Source of the DNA: Bacteroidales bacterium
GTDB taxonomy: Bacteria > Bacteroidota > Bacteroidia > Bacteroidales > UBA932
Direction: 5' to 3'
Assembly (NCBI GenBank): GCA_017551405.1
Contig: JAFZLP010000177.1
Coordinates: forward strand, 1 to 6,430
DNA: 6,430 bases
Positions 1-4,493 of the stretch are shown piece after piece. Under the pieces are notes generated by a model. The model had not been told where the DNA came from, did no database searches, and worked only from the letters and a program-made list of their open reading frames with translations. How positions within the stretch are numbered: the stretch's first letter is position 1; every line of letters starts with the position of its first letter. A program made the translations under genes and the position numbers.

Positions 1-685
1 CGGCCGGATCGGGAAGCTTGGCGCGCCTGATGTCGATGACGGCCCCGCGGACGATGGCGGGAGTGAGCGACTTTTCATCCAGCCCCTCAAGGGCCTTCCT
101 GACCCCGCCGTAGTCGAGCTTGGGCGAGAACTTGCGGGTGAGGCGGAAGAGAACGCTGGTGACGATGTAACGGCCCTTCTCGTGCTTGAACATGGAATCG
201 CGGTAGCCGTAGGCGCACTCGGGAGTCTTGAAGACGGTCTTGGTCCAGTCGCGGGTGTCGAGGCAGACCACTCCGGCGATGATGTCCTTTGCCTCCACCC
301 CATAGGCGCCGATGTTCTGCACCGCGGCGGCCCCGACTTCGCCGGGAATGAGCGAGAGGTTTTCGGCCCCCCAGAGACCGGACTCGCAGGCCTTTGCCAC
401 GAAGTCGTCGAAGGTCACTCCGGCACCGACGGTCATGAGCACTTCATCGAGCCCCATGTCCACGTATTTGATGTACTTCACGTTGCTGTGAAGCACGGTG
501 CCGGGATAGTCTCCGGTGAAAAGGAGATTGCTTCCCGCGCCGATGTGCATCACCGGAGAGGGGAGGTTCTTCCAGTCAAGCTCCATGAGTTCGGCCACCG
601 TGTCGTACTCGATATAGAGGGCGCACGAAGCCTTCATGCGGAAGGTATTGTGAGAGGAAAGGTCGTAGTGTTCTATTCTCTTCAT
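1..685 (-). CDS. murB: UDP-N-acetylenolpyruvoylglucosamine reductase (MurB), 3' end beyond the window
   Basis: MurB is the cytoplasmic FAD- and NADPH-dependent enzyme that reduces UDP-GlcNAc-enolpyruvate to UDP-MurNAc, the second committed step of peptidoglycan precursor synthesis. The 228 visible codons start at the only good ATG. They show the type I MurB pattern: HNTFRM at residues 12-17, the FAD-binding GAGSNLLF at 49-56, a second FAD segment SLIPGEVGAAAVQNIGAYGVE at about 111-131 (conserved core IPG and QNIGAYG), and YGYRDSMFK at 159-167. R162 there matches the catalytic Arg159 of E. coli MurB. The visible part ends in IDIRRAKLPDP, which in the family lies just before the GNAGSFFKNP loop carrying the general-acid serine, so that serine and the last third (E. 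coli MurB has 342 residues) are off the edge. It starts 10 bp after the dapF stop and is very probably co-transcribed with dapF. Identification is secure; integrity of the missing part cannot be judged. Confidence 0.96.
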   Translation of the reverse strand, partial: MKRIEHYDLSSHNTFRMKASCALYIEYDTVAELMELDWKNLPSPVMHIGAGSNLLFTGDYPGTVLHSNVKYIKYVDMGLDEVLMTVGAGVTFDDFVAKACESGLWGAENLSLIPGEVGAAAVQNIGAYGVEAKDIIAGVVCLDTRDWTKTVFKTPECAYGYRDSMFKHEKGRYIVTSVLFRLTRKFSPKLDYGGVRKALEGLDEKSLTPAIVRGAVIDIRRAKLPDPA

Positions 686-690
686 CCCTG

Positions 691-698
691 CAAATTTA
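691..698 (-). promoter_or_regulatory. TAAATTTG box before murB (doubtful promoter)
   Basis: The minus strand reads TAAATTTG, an exact match to the Bacteroidota -7 consensus TAnnTTTG, five bases before the murB ATG. Its first three bases are the TAA stop codon of dapF. No TTTG or TTG sits at the usual 19-21 bp upstream; TTCA at 718-721 is the best at 19 bp. Initiation about 7 nt downstream would fall on the start codon, so a functional promoter would give a leaderless transcript. It may be a chance product of the dapF stop region. Confidence 0.25.
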
Positions 699-1508
699 AC
701 AATAATCGAAGACTCCCTGAAGCTCGGCCGGGCCGGTCAGGAAAACCCCGGCGAACGCATCCTCTCCGGTAGGGAGAAAATCGACTTTTAACCGGGCTAT
801 ACGTGCCTGTAAGTGGTATTCCACCCTACCGGCAGCGTCGGTTCTGTACGGCGGGATTCCGCAATGGAATGCGGCTATCGCGGAGGCTGTGAGGCCGGTG
901 CCGCAGGCCAGGGTTTCGCCCTCCACGCCCTTTTCGAAGGTGCGTACGCGAAGGCCTCCCGGAGCCACCGAAACGAAGTTCACGTTGCTCCCCTGGGGAG
1001 CGAATTCCGGCTTCATGCGATAGAGCCGCCCTTCCGTTTCGACATCCACAGTTTCGACATCGGGGACAAACTTCACGAAATGGCGGGTGCCGGTTTCGAG
1101 GAAGTATCCGCCGAGAGTTTCCTTAACCCCGGCGACGTCCACAATGCCGAGCCGGACCTCCCAGAGGGTGTCCTTTTCGTGGCTTAGGATGTCGGCGGTA
1201 TGGATGCCGTCGGGAGCCTCGAAAACGCAGTGCTCCCCGGTGACGCCCAGGTAGGCCGCGAAGGCCGCGATGCAGCGGCCGCCGTTGCCGCACATCATGC
1301 CGCCGGTGCCGTCGGGGTTGTAGAACTCCATGGAGAAATCATGCCCGGCCGACTCCTTCAGGATCATCAGGCCGTCGGTCGAATGCTCCGAGCACAGGCG
1401 GCTGATGACCGATGCCGTGCGGAATGCGGCGACATCTTTTCCGCGGCCGTCCACGACCACGAAATCATTGCCCGCACCGGACCATTTGTAGAGTTTTGTG
1501 TTCTCCAT
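696..1508 (-). CDS. dapF: Diaminopimelate epimerase (DapF)
   Basis: DapF is a PLP-independent cytoplasmic racemase converting LL- to meso-diaminopimelate, used for lysine and as the cross-linking residue of peptidoglycan. The 270-residue product has the two homologous halves of the family. The N-terminal half has SGAGNDFVVVD at 10-20, NPDGTGG at 64-70 and the first catalytic cysteine C73 in MCGNGGRC. The C-terminal half has QGSNVNFV at 172-179 and FEKGVEGETLACGTG at 191-205, with the second catalytic cysteine C202. Length is normal (E. coli 274). I chose the ATG at 1508. An in-frame TTG at 1524-1526 would add six residues, but it lies inside the predicted -7 promoter box, so it should not be in the transcript. 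One oddity is that the usual GxGxDG-type loop is shortened to EHSTDGLM at 41-48, about three residues fewer than in most homologues I recall. It is followed after 10 bp by murB, which fits a cell-wall precursor operon. Confidence 0.96.
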   Translation of the reverse strand: MENTKLYKWSGAGNDFVVVDGRGKDVAAFRTASVISRLCSEHSTDGLMILKESAGHDFSMEFYNPDGTGGMMCGNGGRCIAAFAAYLGVTGEHCVFEAPDGIHTADILSHEKDTLWEVRLGIVDVAGVKETLGGYFLETGTRHFVKFVPDVETVDVETEGRLYRMKPEFAPQGSNVNFVSVAPGGLRVRTFEKGVEGETLACGTGLTASAIAAFHCGIPPYRTDAAGRVEYHLQARIARLKVDFLPTGEDAFAGVFLTGPAELQGVFDYC

Positions 1509-1523
1509 GCTCTGCTTGTCTTT

Positions 1524-1554
1524 CAAAGGTACGCACTTTTTGGAAAAAAAGAAA
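1524..1554 (-). promoter_or_regulatory. Predicted dapF-murB promoter (TTTC-N19-TACCTTTG)
   Basis: On the minus strand TACCTTTG (1524-1531) matches the Bacteroidota -7 consensus TAnnTTTG exactly. Exactly 19 bp upstream is TTTC (1551-1554), three of four bases of the -33 element TTTG. Initiation would be expected near 1517, giving a leader of roughly 9 nt before the dapF ATG at 1508. The -33 element lies within the terminator hairpin of the upstream EF-G2 gene. Motif match only; no expression data. Confidence 0.6.
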
Positions 1555-1581
1555 GCGGCCGTGCCCGGTCGCTTCCTTTTT
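1544..1581 (-). terminator. Rho-independent terminator after the EF-G2 gene
   Basis: An inverted repeat of two 16-base arms (1546-1561 and 1566-1581) surrounds the 4-base loop 1562-1565, with 14 of 16 positions complementary. Read on the minus strand, the GC-rich stem core is AAGCGACCG/CGGCCGCTT and it runs into a TCTTTTTTT tract (to 1544). It starts 20 bp after the EF-G2 stop codon. Because the stem is flanked by A and T tracts on both sides it could also stop plus-strand transcription, but no plus-strand gene ends here. Confidence 0.8.
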
Positions 1582-1601
1582 GAGCTTGAAAGGGGACTGT
1601 A

Positions 1602-3701
1602 TTATTCCTCTTCCTTGGCCTGGGCCGCGTACTCTTCCAGAAGCTTCTTCTGGACGTCGGCGGGAACCTGCTGATACTCTGCGAACTTCATGCTGAAGGT
1701 GGCGGAGCCGCCGGAAAGCGAGCTGAGCACGGTGCTGTAGCGGTAAAGCTCTGCGAGAGGAACGCGGGCGTGGAGAACGGTGAAGTTACCGTCCATCTCC
1801 TGGTTGACGATCATGCCGCGGCGGGTGTTGAGGTCGGACATGCAGTTACCCACGTAGTCGGACGGGGTGGTGATGTCGACGTCATAGATAGGCTCGAGGA
1901 TCTTCGGGCCGGCCTCGCGGAAGGCCTCGCTGAATGCGTTGCGGCCTGCGATGATGAAGGCGATTTCCTTGGAGTCTACCGGGTGCATCTTACCGTCGTA
2001 AACGTAAACGCGGATGTCGCGGGCGTAGGAACCAGTGAGAGGGCCTTCGGTCATCTTCTGGTTGATACCCTTGAGGATGGCGGGCATGAAGGAAAGGTCG
2101 ATGGCACCGCCGACCACGCAGTTGTTGAACTCGAGCTTGCCGCCCCACTGGAGAGCCTGGACCTCGCTGCCCTTGATGTTGAGGATGGTGTCCTTGCCGT
2201 CGATCTTGAAGTTCTTGGGCTGCTCCTGGCCTTCCACGTACGGGGTGATGAGGAGAGCGACCTCACCGAACTGGCCGGCGCCGCCGGACTGCTTCTTGTG
2301 ACGATAGCGGGCGGTAGCGGTCTTGGTGATGGTTTCGCGGTACGGGATCTTGGGTGCGTAGGTTTCGGCGTCGAGCTTGAACTCGTTCTTCACGCGCCAC
2401 ATGGCGTAGTTGATGTGCTGCTCGCCCATACCCTGGAGGATGGTCTGACGGAGCTCGTTGGAGAAGTAGCTCTTGAGGGTGGGATCCTGAGCGGTGATCT
2501 TGTTGAGGGCCTCACCGACCTTCACCTCGTCGTTCTTGTCGAGGGCGCGCACTGCGCAGGTGTACTTGAAGTCGGGGAATACCATGTGCGGGATGGCCGC
2601 AACGCCGGGAGCGGCGAGGGTGACGTCGGTCTTGCCGTTCTTGAGCTTCATGACGCAGCCGATGTCGCCGGCTCCGATCTTGGCGACCTTGGTCTTGTTG
2701 GCACCTGCAACCGCATAGATGGCGGAAAGGCGCTCGCCGTTGCCGGTCTCGGGGTTGGTGAGGTCGGCGCCTTCGCTGAGGGTGCCGCTCATCACCTTGA
2801 AGTAAGACACTTCACCGAGGTGCTGCTCGACGTCGGTCTTGAAGATGAAGAGGCTGACGGGCTTGGTGGCGTCGCACTTGGGAGCGGGGCATACGTTGAC
2901 GATGAACTCCATGAGGCGCTTCACGCCGATGTCCTGCTTTGCGGAGATGCAGAAGACGGGGATGGTCTCGCCCTTCTCCATGCCGGCTGCAAGGCCCTGA
3001 CGGATTTCGTCGATGTTGAGCTCCATGGTGTCGAAGAACTTCTCCATGAGGGCGTCATCGCCTTCGGCGGCCTTCTCGACCAGCTCCTGGTGGAGGGATT
3101 CGGCCTCGTCGGCATAGGCGGCGGGAATGTCAAGCTCTGCGCCGGTGGCGTCGTAGTATTTCATGGTGATGACATCCACCACACCCTTGAAGTTCAGGCC
3201 GGGCTCTACGGGAATCTGCACCTGGACGGCCTTCTTGCCGAATGCCTCCTTGATGGTTTCGAGGCTGCGCTCCCAGCTGACCTTCTCGTGGTCGAGCTGG
3301 TTGACGGCCATTACCAGAGGAATGCCGTACTGCTTGGCATAGCGGGCGTAGATCTCGGTGCCGACCTCGACACCCTGCTGCGCATTCACGACCAGGACGC
3401 CGCTTTCGCACACCTTGAAGGCGGAAAGGGCACCGCCGCAGAAGTCGTCGGATCCGGGAGCGTCAATGAAATTGAGCTTGGTTCCGCCGAACTCCGCGTA
3501 GAGAGCGGTGGCGCTGATTGACTTCTGGTTTGTCTGTTCGAACTCGGTGTTGTCGGAAACGGTGTTCTTTTCCTCGACGGAGCCGCGACGGGCGATAACC
3601 TTACCCTCGAACAGCATGGATTCGGAGAGTGTGGTCTTGCCGGACTTGGTGCTGCCCAGCAGGACCACGTTCCGGATGTCTTTTGTTGCGTATTCTTTCA
3701 T
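1602..3701 (-). CDS. fusA2: EF-G paralogue EF-G2 (Bacteroides type), lacking GTPase signature residues
   Basis: This 699-residue protein has the full five-domain plan of EF-G, the ribosomal translocase. The G domain (about 1-275) has a P-loop GSTKSGKT at 16-23, DAPGSDDF at 80-87, NQLD at 134-137 and SAK at 253-255. Domain II begins near 280. Domain IV holds HKKQSGGAGQFGEV from 468 and the tip histidine H573 in MHPVDSKE, and domain V ends in an acidic AKEEE tail. Canonical EF-G has DTPGHVDF in G3; here the catalytic histidine is S84. The switch I RGITI segment is replaced by QKSIS at 59-63, and P-loop AHIDAGKT becomes STKSGKT. The DDF and GSDDF details agree, from memory, with Bacteroides thetaiotaomicron EF-G2 (BT2167), reported to promote translocation without GTP hydrolysis and to be induced by the carbon-starvation regulator Cur. 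Loss of GTPase activity here is inferred from residues. It is a single-gene unit with its own promoter and terminator and is unlikely to be the housekeeping fusA. Confidence 0.92.
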   Translation of the reverse strand: MKEYATKDIRNVVLLGSTKSGKTTLSESMLFEGKVIARRGSVEEKNTVSDNTEFEQTNQKSISATALYAEFGGTKLNFIDAPGSDDFCGGALSAFKVCESGVLVVNAQQGVEVGTEIYARYAKQYGIPLVMAVNQLDHEKVSWERSLETIKEAFGKKAVQVQIPVEPGLNFKGVVDVITMKYYDATGAELDIPAAYADEAESLHQELVEKAAEGDDALMEKFFDTMELNIDEIRQGLAAGMEKGETIPVFCISAKQDIGVKRLMEFIVNVCPAPKCDATKPVSLFIFKTDVEQHLGEVSYFKVMSGTLSEGADLTNPETGNGERLSAIYAVAGANKTKVAKIGAGDIGCVMKLKNGKTDVTLAAPGVAAIPHMVFPDFKYTCAVRALDKNDEVKVGEALNKITAQDPTLKSYFSNELRQTILQGMGEQHINYAMWRVKNEFKLDAETYAPKIPYRETITKTATARYRHKKQSGGAGQFGEVALLITPYVEGQEQPKNFKIDGKDTILNIKGSEVQALQWGGKLEFNNCVVGGAIDLSFMPAILKGINQKMTEGPLTGSYARDIRVYVYDGKMHPVDSKEIAFIIAGRNAFSEAFREAGPKILEPIYDVDITTPSDYVGNCMSDLNTRRGMIVNQEMDGNFTVLHARVPLAELYRYSTVLSSLSGGSATFSMKFAEYQQVPADVQKKLLEEYAAQAKEEE

Positions 3702-3737
3702 CTTTATTTGGTTTTGTATGATTGCAAACGATATAGC

Positions 3738-3941
3738 CTACAAAATTAACAACTTTTGAAAGGAATTCAAAATTTCGGGGCCACTAAGTCCCATTTCATT
3801 GAATAATATCTCGTTAAGGTCGGTCGGAGATACTCCGATTCGGGCACATACAGCCTCGTAGGAGAGGCAGGGAGTGGAGAGAAAAAGATCGTCGGACATC
3901 AGGTCGGCAAAGGCGGCGTAGGCTTGGGAAAGGGTTTTCAT
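3738..3941 (-). CDS. Small putative helix-turn-helix protein upstream of EF-G2
   Basis: This is a 67-residue ORF with an ATG start at 3941 and a TAG stop 36 bp before the EF-G2 start. I do not recognise a named family. The segment about 27-61, with YEAVCARIGVSPTDLNEIL and then NEMGLSGPEILNSF, resembles the first helix-turn-helix and following helix of AraC/XylS DNA-binding domains (pattern A..IG.S...L...F....G.S..E). The N-terminal 20 residues look helical. There is no signal peptide or membrane segment. Codon use in the first two thirds is GC-rich at third positions like the neighbouring genes. The last eight codons are AT-rich because they contain the EF-G2 promoter. A stand-alone half-HTH of this size could be a small DNA-binding protein or a decayed regulator. 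Its place just upstream of, and co-directional with, EF-G2 makes a regulatory link possible but unproven. Its reality as a gene is likely rather than certain. Confidence 0.6.
   Translation of the reverse strand: MKTLSQAYAAFADLMSDDLFLSTPCLSYEAVCARIGVSPTDLNEILFNEMGLSGPEILNSFQKLLIL
3741..3771 (-). promoter_or_regulatory. Predicted EF-G2 promoter (TTTG-N19-TAATTTTG)
   Basis: The minus strand carries TTTG (3768-3771), a 19-bp spacer, then TAATTTTG (3741-3748). Both elements match the Bacteroidota sigma consensus (TTTG, 19-21 bp, TAnnTTTG) exactly. Initiation near 3734 would give a leader of about 32 nt before the ATG at 3701. The whole promoter lies within the last codons of the small upstream gene, so EF-G2 can be transcribed independently of it. 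A near-miss TATCGTTTG (3725-3733, one base too long) lies just downstream. Confidence 0.75.
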
Positions 3942-3968
3942 ATCACTGCGTTTTTTAAAAGTTTCCGC

Positions 3969-4064
3969 TGCAAATAAAAGAAACGCGAAATTATTTCCGG
4001 GGGTAAAAAGGGGAGTAAAAGTGGAATTTTTACGTTTTTGTATGTGTTCACTGCATTATTTGCA
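3969..4064. repeat. 9-bp inverted repeat TGCAAATAA / TTATTTGCA in the divergent region
   Basis: TGCAAATAA at 3969-3977 is repeated as its exact reverse complement TTATTTGCA at 4056-4064, 78 bp apart. Each arm, read outward, gives TTATTTGCA pointing toward the gene on its side. The right arm is itself part of TGCA-N5-TGCA (4052-4064). The arms could be paired regulator sites or promoter-like -7 elements. The spacing is too long for a simple terminator, and a chance origin in AT-rich DNA is possible. Confidence 0.4.
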
Positions 4065-4110
4065 TAGTCCATGAGCGGAAATTGCTGATAATAAAACAGA
4101 AAGGGTGCCG

Positions 4111-4118
4111 TATTTTTG
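4111..4118 (+). promoter_or_regulatory. -7 box TATTTTTG before the XRE regulator
   Basis: TATTTTTG matches TAnnTTTG exactly and lies 11 bases before the ATG at 4130, predicting a leader of about 5 nt. No TTTG is found 19-21 bp upstream, so the -33 element is weak. The box argues for the ATG at 4130 and against the in-frame TTG at 4082, which would place the box inside the gene. Confidence 0.5.
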
Positions 4119-4129
4119 CAACAACCGAC

Positions 4130-4477
4130 ATGATTGACGAAAGAAGCATAAAGGCGAACATCCGCAGGATACGCGAAGAAATGGGACTCACCCAGGAAGC
4201 CATCGCGCAGGAGCTGGACATCGAGAGCAGCACGTACTGGCGACTGGAAGAAGGTACCACGCAGGTGATCAACCGGAATGTCTACAAGATTGCGAGGCTG
4301 GCGGATATCTCCGTGGAGGACCTCGTCGTCGGTGACGAAGTGTCCCGGAAGCTCCGGGATGCGGACGACTCCCGGGAAAAGCTGGAGGCCCTGAGGGACT
4401 TCTACGAAAAGAAGCTGCAGGAGAAGGATGAACTTGTCACAAATTTGAACAATTACATCAAAACTCTCCAAAAATAG
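4130..4477 (+). CDS. XRE-family (HTH_3) transcriptional regulator with C-terminal coiled coil
   Basis: The 115-residue product is a probable cytoplasmic DNA-binding protein. Residues 7-67 form a Cro/C1-type fold: IKANIRRIREEMGLTQEAIA leads into ELDIESSTYWRLEEG, with recognition-helix residues around S33-R38, followed by NVYKIARLADISVEDLVVG. After residue 70 the chain is highly charged and helical, with a heptad pattern at L85, L88, Y92, K95, K99, L102, L106, Y109 and L113, typical of a dimerising coiled coil. Small XRE proteins with such tails are common in Bacteroidales. The ATG at 4130 is chosen over a TTG at 4082 because an exact -7 promoter box lies between them and the HTH starts right after this ATG. 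No effector domain is present. The S46 peptidase gene begins 16 bp downstream on the same strand, so the two may be co-transcribed. The target is unknown; the peptidase gene or its own promoter are plausible. Confidence 0.9.
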   Translation: MIDERSIKANIRRIREEMGLTQEAIAQELDIESSTYWRLEEGTTQVINRNVYKIARLADISVEDLVVGDEVSRKLRDADDSREKLEALRDFYEKKLQEKDELVTNLNNYIKTLQK

Positions 4478-4478
4478 G

Positions 4479-4486
4479 TATCTTTG
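4479..4486 (+). promoter_or_regulatory. -7 box TATCTTTG before the S46 peptidase
   Basis: TATCTTTG matches TAnnTTTG exactly. It lies in the 16-bp gap after the regulator stop and 7 bases before the peptidase ATG at 4494. Initiation about 7 nt downstream would give an almost leaderless transcript. No TTTG is seen 19-21 bp upstream (the nearest, 4444-4447, is 31 bp away), so read-through from the regulator promoter is an equally good explanation for expression. Confidence 0.4.
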
Positions 4487-4493
4487 TATCACC

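Larger units (their letters stand above)
3942..4129. other. AT-rich divergent intergenic region
   Basis: These 188 bp separate the leftward and rightward genes and contain no credible coding region. They hold a -7-like TTTATTTG on the minus strand (3971-3978, 7 of 8 positions, 29 bases before the small gene's ATG, no clear -33), a 9-bp inverted repeat (3969-3977 with 4056-4064), two GTAAAA copies (4003-4008, 4015-4020) that can pair with TTTTAC at 4028-4033, and an exact -7 box at 4111-4118 on the plus strand. This is where the promoters and any shared operators of the two divergent units should be. Confidence 0.7.

Noticed and set aside
182..772. Plus-strand open frame opposite murB and the end of dapF
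   Set aside because: Antisense shadow of murB, whose motifs (GAGSN, IPG, QNIGAYG, YGYRDS) are clear; no promoter box precedes it.
1509..1526. TTG start extending dapF by six residues
   Set aside because: The TTG lies within the predicted TACCTTTG -7 element, so it would be upstream of the transcript; DapF proteins begin close to the ATG at 1508.
1770..3521. 583-codon open frame on the plus strand opposite EF-G2
   Set aside because: It is antisense to a well-identified gene; its Val/Leu/Asp/Gly-rich composition is what strong GC3 codon bias on the other strand produces. No domain is recognisable.
4082..4129. TTG start extending the XRE gene by 16 residues
   Set aside because: The extension is not HTH-like and contains the exact -7 box TATTTTTG; the ATG at 4130 fits the domain boundary.
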